Program-made: the position numbers and the translations under genes | The notes under the pieces: generated by a model | What the model saw: only the letters and a program-made list of their open reading frames with translations | The model's database searches: none | Told to the model about the DNA's origin: nothing | Source: Engraulis encrasicolus | Lineage: Eukaryota; Chordata; Actinopteri; Clupeiformes; Engraulidae | Direction: 5' to 3' | DNA length: 64,000 nucleotides | Assembly (NCBI RefSeq): GCF_034702125.1 | Contig: NW_026945753.1 | Coordinates: forward strand, 442,001-506,000 | Shown here: one piece after another, positions 46,472 through 58,400 of the stretch | Layout of the letters: every line of letters begins with the position of its first letter | How positions within the stretch are numbered: position 1 is the first letter of the stretch

Positions 46472-47121
46472 TTAAAGGAGAAGTCCACTTTTTTGAACAT
46501 TAAGGCCATTTTCTGAGTGGTCTGCAATGTTTTGAGTCCCCCTCACCGTTTATTTCCTATTTGCTGTAGTCTCTGTTATTTGACCGATTTGGATTTTATC
46601 TCAACCAGCTTTAGAATGGCCGTCTATGGGCACCTGCAATTCTGTTCTTAAAATCAACTTAAACATTTGTTTTCGAAAGTCTATAGCTCACAAAGTGGTA
46701 AGGGGTGTTCACTGGCAGTCCCTAACAAGTTTCAAGGTGAAATATGGCTTCTGTCATTTTTATTTGCCATTTTGTGAAAGAAAGTGAAAGTGAAACTTAA
46801 TTTAACAAATTGCTAAATAAAACACACATAAAACACGACAGATGCCATATTTTGCTACAAAAATGGTTAAGGAACACCAGTGAATACCGCTGAACTCTTG
46901 GTGAGTTGCATATTCTTGAAAACAAATGTTAAAGGTGATTTTAAGAACAGAGTTGCAGGTGCCCATAGATGGCCATTCTAAAGCTGGTTGAGATCAAATC
47001 CAAATCAGCCAAATAACAGAGACTGCAGCAAACATGAAATAAACGGTGAGGGGGACTCTAAAACATTGCAGACCACTCAGAAAATGACCTTAATGTTCAA
47101 AAAACCGGACTTCTCCTTTAA
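46472..47121. mobile_element. 650-bp near-palindrome, TTAA ends
   Basis: The left end TTAAAGGAGAAGTCCACTTT and the complement of the right end (GGACTTCTCCTTTAA) match. The arms run about 46472-46758 and 46838-47121, with GGTCTGCAATGTTTTGAGTC and CCAGCTTTAGAATGGCC mirrored. Only about 80 bases form the loop. It is a foldback MITE, perhaps mobilised by a TTAA-specific transposase. Confidence 0.88.
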
Positions 47122-47379
47122 TTGTGCATGAACGAGACATTTGCGAATACCGGCCTAACACATGTTTAATTTTGCGTAATACATGCCTTACAAGTTACAT
47201 AATACAGGCATTAACATTGTATGTGTTAGTGCTTATAGACGTATCCTTAAAATAAAGTTTGACCAAATAATGATTTTGTACTGTGTAGTCTTAGTTTGTA
47301 GTTTATGTCAGCCTCATTCAGATGATTTCTCACTGTAAATGATGCGTTACCATAATAATCTTATCTGTGTCTCTTTCAG

Positions 47380-47410
47380 GAACACACTATGGCACACTAT
47401 GAGCATTTGG
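47380..47410 (+). CDS. Candidate alternative first coding exon (31 bases)
   Basis: The acceptor TGTGTCTCTTTCAG and donor CATTTGG|GTGAGT are strong. Read in phase 1 from upstream it hits a stop (TGA at 47401), but ATG at 47389 gives MAHYEHL and leaves phase 1, joining in frame to 51003 (Asp). It would therefore suit a transcript starting translation here, not an internal exon of unit 2. It could also be a fortuitous pair of splice-like sites. Confidence 0.3.
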
Positions 47411-47428
47411 GTGAGTAGCACTTCTCTC

Positions 47429-47480
47429 CATGTTGTGTGTGTGTGTATGTCTGTGTCTGTGTCTGTGTCTGTGTCTGTGT
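47429..47480. repeat. GT and (GTGTCT)n microsatellite
   Basis: Short simple repeat after the candidate exon. Confidence 0.85.
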
Positions 47481-48039
47481 GAGCTCAGCTCCTAGGACAA
47501 AGAGTTTCAAATCAAGTAAGGAATTGTTGATATAGTAATTAACAGCAAATGTGTTTTGGTCAAAAAGGGTCAAATAAGGAATGGTTTGTAAAGGTCAAAC
47601 ATAAAAACTCTTTTCAGTATCCAAATAATGAAATCAGGTAAGTATTTTCTTTTTAAACAAAAATTTTAAACCTCACGGTCAGTTCCAACAAAGGAAGGCC
47701 TCAGTCCACAGGCAAGTACCACAGGTAAATTAAATGATATTTTTCTCACATTAACTCATTGGCTGCCTTGGCCGTCGAATGACGTCATTTCAAATAGTGA
47801 CGCCCCCTACCTTCGACGTCGTTCGCCGACAATTGCGTTTTTTTACAGCCAGGCCTCGAGGACGGTCTGACCTATCTTCTGTATAAATTTCAAGCCTCTA
47901 GGCATTTTCTAACTGTTCCTGTAGGTGGCAGAAGTGTCCTTAGGAACAGTCAAGACAAGGCTTTAGTTCAGACCAGGAGGAAATGTCAAGACAAAAACAC
48001 CCCTTTTTTACTATTATAATCTCAAAAGGGGAGCGTACC

Positions 48040-48735
48040 ATTGGTCCCACGCCCCATTGGTCCCACAGCCCATTGGTCCCACGGCCCACTGGTCCCACAG
48101 CCCATTGGTCCCACAACCCATTGGTCCCACAGCCCATTGGTCCCACGTCACTAAGACTTTTTTTCATTATTTAGGCCCATTGGTCCCACAGCCCATTGGT
48201 CCCACAGTCCATTGGTCCCACAGCCCATTGGTCCCACATTGCTTTTTTATTTGAATTTTTAGGCCCATTGGTCCCACGGGACTCACTAATTCGACGCCCT
48301 TTCGGTACTTACCGCTTACGTCATACGACCCTAAACCTAACCTAAACCTAAACCCTAACCCTAACCTTAACCCTAAACCTAACCCTAACCCTTACCTTAA
48401 ACCTAACCCTAACCTTAACCCTAAACCTAACCTTAAATTGCTTGTTTGAAATGTTTGATTACCATGTGAAGTACCGAGAGGGCGTCAAACTAGTGGGTCC
48501 CTTGGTCCCACAGCCCATTGAAGTGTTTGTGATGTGGGACCAATGGACTGTGGGACCAATGGACTGTGGGACCAACGGACCTAAAATTAAATAAAAAAAT
48601 CTTAGTGATGTGGGACCAATGGGCTGTGGGACCAATGGGCTGTGGGACCATTGGGCCTAATTTTGAAAAAACGCAAAAGTCTTAGCAATGTGGGACCAAT
48701 GGGCTGTGGGACCAATGGGCCGTGGGAACATTGGG
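48040..48735. repeat. Inverted 17-bp minisatellites around a telomere-like core
   Basis: The left side repeats CCCATTGGTCCCACAG about 13 times (48041-48280); the right side repeats the complement, CTGTGGGACCAATGGG, over 48530-48735. CGACGCCCTTTCGGTACTT (48293) and AAGTACCGAGAGGGCGTC (48471) are the inner inverted arms. Small frames with repeated GPTAHWSHSP residues are artefacts of the repeat. Confidence 0.9.
48329..48437. repeat. Interstitial telomere-like (CCCTAA)n, degenerate
   Basis: About 109 bases of CCCTAA, CCTAAA and CCTTAA units. The vertebrate telomere is (TTAGGG)n, and this is its C-rich strand with many variants. It lies exactly in the loop of the inverted minisatellites. Confidence 0.85.
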
Positions 48736-50184
48736 CTGACCCCCTCAAAAGTAGCATAGCAAAATCATTTTTGAAAGTAAAGCACCTGTGACAGTAGTCT
48801 ACTTTCTTGTCCTCCGATTTTAACACAGGTAGGCTACTGGTTTTAGTGTCAGAGCCTGACCACAAAAAACCCTTCCTCTCATGACCAAAATACAACCCCC
48901 AGTTGCTATCTAGCTAGAAGGCATTGTAGCTAGCTTGCCCAAAATACACCATGAGATGATCTGTGTGGCAACCTTTCATTTTGGATAATGTGATCAGCCT
49001 ACACAACATCAGGATGATGCTTACAAAATATCATCTAACAGGAAAATGCACAGGACTAGTGGTGATGTTGGGAATGCTTGGCTATAAATTTTGCTACGCT
49101 AGCTAGCTAGCACGAAATCACTAACAACTTACAACTAAGCCTAAATAAAGGAGCCTTGGTAAGTCAACTATTTTTACTCATTCTAGTTATTTTTAATGGA
49201 TCTGTATAGTATGATCAGCTTACTGTATCATCAAAAAAGACAGGGGGGTTGCAGATTCTTGGAACAGAGTAGCCAATTGTGTCTGGTCAGATACATTCAG
49301 CTCACATGAGAAAGCATTGCACTTAGCCTCAGACCAGCTAACCTTCACCACTCCAATCGGCTTGTGAAATGTTGGATATGTGATCAGTAGGCCTACTTTA
49401 TCAAAAGAAAATTCATTGAACAATATATGACAAGATCACTATAGCAGAACCATGATTACAGTAATCATCAATCTGCAAATTGTCCGCTCTGCCAAAGAAG
49501 CTGCAGTAAGCTACGCTAAGCGGAGCTGCCTGCCTACCTGCCTCCCTCCCACACAAGACACAGCACGGTACTATATCTGGAGGAAATAAACCAGCTGTTA
49601 TTCGTTCTCCAACGAGGGTACAGAGCGCACAATCAGAGGGGGAGGGAGAGGGAGGGAGTTCCCGGAGTTAGGGGCACCTGCTGTCATGATCCATTCTGCG
49701 CGCCAGCAACTAAACCAAAACACCCTTGTTTTCGAGTCCACCCCCGTTATATTTCAGTATATTAGGTTGAAAAGGTCATACAAACGATCTTTTGTTCAGG
49801 CTACAGATGACAGAAGACTCTGTAATAGCATCTGATAGGTTTGGAGTTGTTAGGACGATGCCATTATGGGCAAAAACGTTTGCAGTTATAGTTCTACTTC
49901 AAATGGCGTTTTCTCAGCTTTTTGGCTAGAAAGCAGCATTTTGGCGAATTCCACTTAATTTCAACAGATGATTATGAAAGAACGGAAAGGGGTAGAGAGA
50001 CACCGATTTTTTCTGCTGACAGATGAGCGTCTAATCTGTGTTTTGATAGGTATGGTGTTGACATAGACACTCAACATAGAGAACTCAATTTTCTGTGAGC
50101 CTCCAAAAAATGCCCAAAATGCTGAAAAATCTCTGGCACTCCGAGGTACTCTTTTATGAAAATGGCTGGCAGCCAATGAGTTAA

Positions 50185-50998
<814 letters not shown>

Positions 50999-51002
50999 TC
51001 AG

Positions 51003-51053
51003 ATCCAGATCCTCACATGAGAAGAAGGTTGAGCAAAATGGATCCTAAAGACA
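51003..51053 (+). CDS. GIMAP-like gene, unit 2: short R-rich exon
   Basis: A 51-base exon between GTGCTTCAG and AAGACA|GTGAGT. In phase 1 it reads D-PDPHMRRRLSKMDPKD and leaves phase 1. It is similar to 7954-8016 (ATCCAGATCCTC start, DP then R-cluster). No domain is recognised; the basic RRR stretch could be a localisation or interaction motif, but that is only a guess. The acceptor lacks a usual pyrimidine tract because a GT repeat takes its place. Confidence 0.55.
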
Positions 51054-51117
51054 GTGAGTCATCAGTCACCACAGCACACCACCACTTGAACCCAATGAAC
51101 CTTATTTATTTATATTT

Positions 51118-51353
51118 GAAGAGTTCAGATGCAAAACCCCCTAAGTGCCTTTTCAGAAAATAATCTTACTTCATTTTTATTTAATACAGAGCTATCAAAT
51201 TTGCATATTTTTTTTTTTTATTTATGTAATATAACTATTTATATGTATTATCAAGTACATGAATGTAAACCAAACCAACAACGGGGTTCTCTAAAAATAT
51301 AGAAGTGCAGGTCTTCAGAAATGGAGTTAGGGGGTTTTGCATCTGAACTCTTC
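51118..51353. mobile_element. MITE with 26-bp perfect TIRs (236 bp)
   Basis: GAAGAGTTCAGATGCAAAAC plus CCCCTA at the left is mirrored exactly at 51328-51353. ATTT lies just outside both ends and may be the target duplication. The middle is AT-rich and non-coding. Confidence 0.85.
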
Positions 51354-53029
51354 ATTTATTCCCAATCACCAGTGGCAGTAGATGATGCCATTAAAACACT
51401 CCACCGATACAACATGACCATTCACAGTCAACTCCATAACACTCATTCCAAGGTTTCCACTACATTCATTTCATTGTGGTCGCCATGCCTTCGTTGTTTC
51501 CCTCCACACCTCGGAAAAAGTCGGAGTCATGAGCTATTGTGTAATTTGCCACATCAAAGCATTGGTCTGCCTTTCCCGCACCCCGCCCTCTCGCATTTCT
51601 GACACTGGCTCTCTGGATGACTGGATTTTTGATGAAGTGACGAGTTTGAAAGGGAGAAGAAAGTAGATGATGTGTAGGCTATTGCTAAGTCAGCGCCATC
51701 CGAAGAAGGCATCAGACAGTTAGCTAGGAACAGCTCCATATCCAGCAAGGTTTTGCCGTATCTTAATTCAACCCTCCATCACATCTAGATGGAGGGAGGG
51801 TTTCAGGTGCACGGCGAGCACAACCTACTGCAAGAAATTCCCATTCTTTCTTCACTGTTACCCCACGGGGAGAAAGGAAGGCCAGGGCACTCCCAGCTTC
51901 TCCGCTGCATGTTTGCACACGTAATAGGAGGAACATATCTCCCTTTTAGGCTTCAGGACTCGGTGAATCTCCAGAGATCGCCTCCATATCCGTGTCCGAT
52001 TGCAGAGGGACAGAGGCAGAGATAAATACTCGTTGTCAGAGCGTTGGGGTCGCCAGACAACACCATGAGCTGGAGAGCATTAGCCTTGCACGCTTCACTG
52101 GTGGGGTCAGAAATGCCCTGTTCGGTGGGAGACACCAAGCACATGGTGCATTCATTTGTGGGAAACTTTCACTGCAAGGTTACAACCGCAGCAATTAGAA
52201 CGAGGACGGAAGGGCACCTTGTCTCTCTTGCAGAGTGTTTTGCGATTCTGCATTGTAAATGCTGGTGAAACTAGTTGGATGAGCTAGCTTAGCTAACTAG
52301 CTATCAGCTACAGAGTAGCTAAGCCAATTAGCTGAGACAGGAGGGCAAAAAAGTGTGAGTGGTCGAAGGGTAACAATGAACACAACTCAACCATTTTGCA
52401 GCATACAGCTGTCAAGACTCTGCAGAGTCAAGAAGCGCTTGAAAAAAAAGGCAAAGTCAGTCGGAAGCCCAAGGTACTCAACATTTTTACTGCATCAACT
52501 GTGGTCAAAATGTAGCAATGAAATCAACTCGACATTTTTACAGCATGGAGAAAGCTCCAAGCTTGAAATCCACAACGTTCTTGAACAGGCTGGGGCTGGT
52601 GTGTTCTAACAGACGGTTCAGTTGCAAGAATCTTCTGGCAAACCACGAGTGAAAAAAAAGTTAAAGCCCAGCGCAGCCGGATAGATCGAAGGGGGTGGAA
52701 CTGAGATGTCGAGTGAAATCAACCAAAAGAGAACCATGAATAGGTTCATTTCCATGGGGGCATGCTATCCCACACCTGGAGCTCCATCTTGTGGAGAAAA
52801 CGTGTATATGAAATTAAGAAAATATATATATGTACGAACAATTTTGACCTCAGCCCAGCACAAGGGTGTTACAACATGATATGAATTTGACACACATATG
52901 GTTAAAGTCTGCCATTTCTCATCAATATGTAATAGACTACCTTTAAACTTGGGACACATTTGTTTGCTACAATTAGTTGTGAATTTCTTGAATTTCTTGC
53001 ATGTCTAACTGCTCATATTGTCATTGTAG
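51354..53029. other. Intron sequence, no exon recognised
   Basis: Several short open frames (51.8-52.6 kb) overlap on both strands without a recognisable domain or paired splice sites. AGCTAGCTTAGCTAACTAGC-type wording near 52280 is palindromic and transposon-like. This may be one or more unplaced non-autonomous elements. Confidence 0.4.
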
Positions 53030-53188
53030 GTGGAGGCTTCCACTCTGACTCAGAGGCCATCAGAGCACCCAGGCAAGTCTTTGACTACAGGTCTGACTCC
53101 AGCTCTTCAAGGCCACAACCAGGACCAGGCCAACAGCAGCCAGGGCCTGTCAGGAATGCACAAAGCTATGACTTTCTTCCACCTCAGA
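53030..53188 (+). CDS. GIMAP-like gene, unit 2: Ser/Gln/Pro-rich exon
   Basis: A 159-base exon between TGTCATTGTAG and CCTCAGA|GTAAGT. In phase 1 it reads S-GGFHSDSEAIRAPRQVFD, then YRSDSSSSRPQPGPGQQQPG and PVRNAQSYDFLPPQ, leaving one base that makes ATG with the next exon. It is low-complexity and probably disordered, a linker before the GTPase. The alternative frame that reads through the following intron is rejected because both splice sites and phases fit the shorter exon. Confidence 0.65.
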
Positions 53189-53303
53189 GTAAGTCATATC
53201 TCATACATTCTCATTAATCTTGGCAATTTATCACCTTCAGGCACATATCAGCTAGAACATGGGACTATTATTTTTGATCTCCTTATTCTGTGCATGTTTG
53301 CAG

Positions 53304-54835
53304 TGGGAGGGGAGAGTCCTTGTCCATACCCAGTGTCTCCTGCTGTGTCTGAGCTGAGGCTGGTGCTGCTGGGGTGGAGTGCAGCTGGGACGAGGGCAGC
53401 AGGAAACGCCACCCTGGGCACAGAGGAGTTTGGGAGGCAGGCCAGCACACACACATCCACAGAGAGCCAGCATAGTGAGAGCAGGCAGGGGGAGTTGGCT
53501 GGGAGACGGGTGACTATGGTGTACACTCCAGACTGGTTCTGCAGTGGACTGTCTGAGAAGGACATGAGAGAGGACGTGGGGCGTTGCCTCCATCTGTCTG
53601 CCCCAGGACCTCATGCCTTCATCCTGGTTCTTCCTGTAGAGCCGTCAGAAAGAGAGGAGAGGAGGTTTCTGGAGAAGATGGGGGACATTTTTGGGGAGGG
53701 ATGTTGGAGACACACACTGATCCTCTTCACCCATGACATGGGGGAGGTAGAGAGGAGTGTGGAGGAGTTGCTCCAGACCGGTAGCAAGGAGCTCCAGCAG
53801 GTGGTAGAGAAATGTGGGAACAGGTGTCACCTTCTCAACATTGGCGACAGGCCTGATGACACTGAGATCGCACAGCTACTAGAGAAGATAGAAGAGATGG
53901 TGTCAGATAACAGAGGGCTGATCTATAGTAGTGAGACCTACCAGGAGGCAGAGAAACAGGCCATAGAGATAGAGAAAACAATTAAAAATGAACAGAAGGT
54001 AGAGGAAAAGAAAACAGGGGAGAAAGGAGAAGGGGAAGAGGAGCGTGATAGAAATGTACAGGAATCTCTGAAAAGGATGGAAGAAAAGATACAGCAGCAT
54101 GAGGGACAAATAGGAGTATTTGATAAGAGAATAACAGAACTAGAGAAGAAGATTAAAGTAGAGAGGGATGCGCAAAAGATGAAAGCACTGGAGAAGGAAT
54201 TGAGGAGAGAACGTAGACTAAGAGGGGATTCAGAGAAGGAGCTGAAGAGACTTAGAGAAAAGCTAGCCAGAGAGAGAAGAGTGACTGACATGAGGCACAG
54301 AGAGGAGATGGAGGGTATGAGAGAGCGCTATGTGAGAGAGGCAGCGAAAAGCCTCCGGAGTATTATATTTCATGAGCTACTGAGAAACAGCATCACCAAA
54401 GAGATCCAGGGCTTCAACAGAGAAGTGCAATGGAACATCGGAATGGAGGAGGGAGACTTTAAAAGACAGCTGGAGGATAAAGACAGGGTGATTAATAACC
54501 TCCGCCAAGACCTTACAGACAAAGATATTGTGATAGCAAGAATGAGGCAGCCAAAAAGCAAGGGAGGAGAAAGAATGGAGGCAGAGTTGGCCGTGCAACA
54601 TCAAAGAGAGATGGAGAGAGAGATTGAGAGATTGCAGCAGACATTGGAGGAGAAAGAGAGAGAAATAGCGAGACTGAGAATGAAACAGGGCCAGACAGAG
54701 AATGAGCGACTGAGGCAGATTAAACTAAAGATGAACAGAGAGATGGAGAAACTGCGTCAGGAGATCACAAATCTGACTCACACTGAGTCTCTACTGAGTT
54801 TTAGTCAGACTCTGTTGGAAGAGGTATGTGATTGA
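53304..54835 (+). CDS. GIMAP (AIG1-type) pseudo-GTPase exon with coiled-coil tail
   Basis: In the 594-residue unit 2 model the AIG1 GTPase domain starts at about residue 101 (SELRLVLLGW). The P-loop reads GWSAAGTR (108-115), where GxxxxGK[S/T] is expected, so lysine and Ser/Thr are lost. G3 is YTPDW where DTPDW is usual (Tyr158). The G4 area is FTHDMGE, also unlike the usual pattern. The GIMAP conserved box LSAPGPHAFILV and the CHLLN region are kept. From about 298 to 585 follows a strongly charged coiled coil (many E, K, R heptads). There is no membrane segment. GIMAPs act at lymphocyte membranes and scaffolds; here a non-catalytic scaffold role is inferred. The stop TGA at 54833 overlaps a donor-like GAG|GTATGT at 54823, so further exons are possible. 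Confidence 0.85.
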
Positions 54836-55675
54836 GAATAGGATACTGAACCATATACAGTATATACGGTGTATATATAGGGCTGGGCAACATTAACTGT
54901 TTAGATCATTATCGCGTGACAATTTTGCAGCAGGTTTTTAAAAAAAAAAAACTTTTATGACTGTTGTTCGTTGGATTTTATCTGAAAAGTGTCAGTGCTT
55001 CCATTACTGCTTCCAGCGACAGGTGACAGAGGAAAAGACATCTGGGCAAAACAAAATAGGCCTACAGAAAGACATCAACTTCTGAATGGACATTTTCCAT
55101 AAAGTGTTCTACAGCCGTCATTACGCGGCTCTGGAACAGTGTGCACTCATTGTGCGGCTCTAGCAGCATGTGTCTCGCCTTGGCAGCTCGCAAGATTATA
55201 AAAAAAATATTGTAGGCATAACACCTTTATGCTGATCGTTTATCAGCTGTCAATAGCACCACGTGAACTAAAATTGTGCATACTAACTGATAACTAAAGC
55301 CCTGATTGAAAAGCCAACCGCGAGATGTAAAATTCCTCACCCAACTTTTTGGGTTCATCTGGTGCTGTGCATACATACAGTAGTAGGCTTGCCGAAGACA
55401 CTGGCTCCGGGCGGTAAAAGAATGCATCTTCAACTAAAGCATAATTGTTTTTAACTTGTGCATCATATAGTTACTTTATATTCACATATTCATAGCTGTA
55501 CCAACATGGTATGATTTCCCCAATTCCCATGTTTACCCGACATCGGCAACCTCAAGTCGACAGCATTTAAGTTCTTGTTGTGTCATGTCAACGTTATTGT
55601 TTTGAAAGTTGTAATTGCTGCCAAAAACCAGTCATGGGAAAATGCCCTATATGCCAGACTATTAGTCCAACCCTG
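54836..55675. other. 3' flank of GIMAP-like gene, no polyA signal seen
   Basis: No AATAAA or ATTAAA is seen after the stop in about 700 bases, which leaves open that the transcript continues through splicing. GGGCTGGGCAACATTAACTG at 54880 resembles ends of a fish repeat. No other gene is recognised. Confidence 0.45.
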
Positions 55676-55691
55676 ACACACACGCACACGC

Positions 55692-55771
<80 letters not shown>

Positions 55772-55852
55772 GCACACACACACACACACACACACACATG
55801 CACACACACACATACACACTCGCTCGCACACACACACACACACACACACACA
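55676..55852. repeat. (CA)n microsatellite with CGCA variants
   Basis: A long CA tract; all protein frames across it are artefacts. Confidence 0.97.
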
Positions 55853-55942
55853 GTCACACAGTATGTGGAATCTAACTTGGCAAGCCAGTCTGAGAAAACC
55901 TCAGTTTGTGTCATCAGCTGACAGTAACATGACACGTTAGAG

Positions 55943-56263
55943 CAGGGGTTCCCAAACTTTTTTCCCTGTGCACCCCCTTGTACATTTCAATGTGGTTCGC
56001 GCACCCCCTGAGCGAATATTTCGGTGTGCTGATGGCCGCGCAAGTATGCATTCACTGCTCATTCACTGCAGATTATGCACAGTCGTTTTTGGGGAATCCT
56101 CTCTTCCAATAGTCTTGGAAGTAAACTACACTTCAGATGGACCCGTAATGTTCATTAATGCTAAAAACTCACATATCCGCCATTGCTTTATTCAGCTCGC
56201 GCACCCCCTTATGGCAGGCTGCGCACCCCCAGGGGTGCACGCACCCCAGTTTGGGAAACCCTG
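55943..56263. mobile_element. hAT MITE (321 bp), imperfect TSD
   Basis: The ends CAGGGGTTCCCAAACTTTTT and AGTTTGGGAAACCCTG are inverted. The flanks CGTTAGAG and GTTTAGAG are similar, as expected for an 8-bp duplication with mutations. The interior repeats GCACCCCC. Confidence 0.82.
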
Positions 56264-56510
56264 GTTTAGAGGAAATGAAAATGATTCTGCTTGAACACTG
56301 AACCAAATCCCCACCACAATCACATGCCCAATGAAAGGAGTGACAACAGATCTGTGTTTGCGTGTGGGTGTGTGTGCAGGGACGCTGACAGCTTTTGCTA
56401 GGGCCCAGGACAACATCATCTGAAAGGGTCCCCCCAATACATACAATGTAATGGGGACCCAATTTTGCCCCCCCTCTACTTGCTGTAAAGTTGATCAATC
56501 CAGCATTGTG
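56264..56510. other. Non-coding, GGGCCC-rich repeat fragment
   Basis: GGGACGCTGACAGC and GGGCCCAGGACAACATCATC resemble the repeat at 4576-4735. No exon. Confidence 0.4.
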
Positions 56511-56518
56511 GTATCAAT

Positions 56519-56825
56519 TAGAGATGCACCGGAACCTGATTTTTAGGATCCTGCCGGATACCGGATCCAGGATCCACTGCTTAAGATCCTGCCGGATCCG
56601 GAACCTCATACCGGATCCTACGAAAGGGTTGAAACACATAGAAACACTATGAAACACATAGCCTACTCACACACATGGGCCCTTTTTATCACGTTGGCTC
56701 AAACTATTTTGACTTAAAAGCCTCGGCTACCGGATCCTGGATCGTGTAACCGGATCCGGATAGTCTGAAAAACCCCTATTATCCTGCCGGATCCGGAACC
56801 GGATCTTGGATCCTGTACATCTCTA
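56519..56825. mobile_element. hAT MITE (307 bp), TSD GTATCAAT
   Basis: Perfect 8-bp duplications GTATCAAT at 56511-56518 and 56826-56833. The ends TAGAGATGCACCGG and TGTACATCTCTA are inverted over about 8-10 bases. The interior repeats CCGGATCC-type palindromes. No coding frame. Confidence 0.92.
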
Positions 56826-57839
56826 GTATCAATCACCAGCCTAAATCACAAGTGATATTTAGTCTGTGAGCCATGTGCTGTATTTATCGGTGTTTGCTTG
56901 TAGGAAAGGTGTGGTTTACTAAAATATAGTAGTGTCAACAATAATCGATTTGGCAATGCATCGCAATAAGGGGCAGGAAATTTCAATTCAACTCAGCAAG
57001 TGCCATAATCGATGCAGCATATTTTTTGTAAGTTTCAATTACTTCCATGGATATTTCCGGAAGCAAATGAATGTTAAATTAAATAAAATCACTTCTAATC
57101 ATTGAAAACTGCAAGACTGATACCGAAAACAGCCAATAAAATGCTGCTCAGTATCTGACTGCTTGTATGGCCTCATCATGGCTGATGAAAAATTGGCTTT
57201 GCTTTCAGCAGAAGTGTAACGTTTGCATGCATGACACCACGAGACAGATTTGGGCCCCATGCCTGCTGGCTGATGAGGTCATTTCCTCCATGGATTCCAG
57301 GCTGCTGGGCAGTTTGTATACAATTTTCTGCCCCTTCTGTGAATAGAATAGAATAGAATACAATAGAATACAATAGAATACAATAGAATAGAAAACACAC
57401 ACACACAGGTTCAAAATTGCACACTGGTATTGGTACTGCAATGTTGGAGGTCTTGGTCAGGCTCCGTTGAGCTATACATTGCAGAGAGATGTGTTTCAAA
57501 TTTAGTTTGGCTATGCATTGTACTAGTAAATAACTAATGTCCAACAAGATGTCACACTGTGTTATAATTGTCCAACAAAGATACAATGTAGGCTAATAAT
57601 ATTTCCCTGTATTAGATATTATCCACAAGGTATAGAGGTTGCCAAGACACATAACTAAACTGAGTCAGCAATGCCTTTTGTCCTCATCATGGCAAATCAA
57701 ATTCTTGTGCTTGTCAGATAGACTGGGTCCACCAATCCTAATAATGTAAACAAGGAAAAACAGACCTACAAGTAAATTTGATGATGGTAATGACGTAATG
57801 TTGGCGATCTCTATTGCACTGTAGTGTGGGCTATAATCT

Positions 57840-58310
57840 CTGTAGGAGCCATAATTACTTTCTTTATATTTTTTGTTTTCATTATGGTATCATCTTTATG
57901 GGGATTGGTTTACTTTCGTTTGTGTTTTTTGTTTATTGGTTATTGTGGACATGGGTGTGGCGCTGGGCATGTGTGGTGCGTAATTGGAAGGCCTTTAATT
58001 AGTGCTTACCTGGCACCTGCACTCTAGTTCAGTTTGGCTTGGGGTGAGCACGGGGGAAGGCCATCCTTTTGTGTACCGCACTGCACTTCGCACATCGCAT
58101 GGACTAACTCAAAAACTCTGTTAACCTGGAATAATTGCTCTGCCTTGCATCCGAAAGACTATTGGGGTCTTGTGTGATATGGTGAGCAATAAACCTCAAG
58201 AAACGGAGTCAAGTGTGTGGACATTACATCATTGGAGTGCGCGTAAGACAAGTTTATTTCCCCCTGCTTAGCCCACCGCGGCGCTGAACAAATTGGTATT
58301 GGATTTATCC
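57840..58310 (+). mobile_element. Inserted segment, possible solo LTR
   Basis: Absent from copy 1 at the matching place. It has a GT-rich start and GAGCAATAAACCTCAAGAAA (AATAAA near 58187) followed by about 100 bases to CGCGGCGCTGAACA, like the R-U5 end of an LTR. No target duplication could be shown. Confidence 0.35.
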
Positions 58311-58400
58311 GCAATAATCTCTATTGCACTGTAGTGTCTATTAAGATGTAGGCTATAATCTCTACTGCACTGTAGTGTTAGTAGGCTATAATCTCTAAGG

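Larger units (their letters stand above)
47751..50184. mobile_element. 2.43-kb TTAA-ended transposon
   Basis: A perfect 17-bp inverted repeat, TTAACTCATTGGCTGCC and its complement, marks 47751-47767 and 50168-50184. TTAA at both outer ends fits piggyBac- or Kolobok-type elements. The interior carries the inverted minisatellite block at 48040-48735 and about 1.4 kb of other sequence. I see no intact transposase, so it is non-autonomous, or two elements nested. Confidence 0.75.

Noticed and set aside
48041..48280. CRISPR-like look of regularly spaced CCCATTGGTCCCACAG units
   Set aside because: The units are contiguous tandem repeats without unique spacers, and the DNA is from an animal. It is a minisatellite.
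53030..53303. Reading straight from 53030 into the GTPase exon as a single 601-codon frame
   Set aside because: A good donor at 53189 and acceptor at 53303 remove the intervening sequence, and the phase-1 frame across the splice fits the neighbouring exons better.
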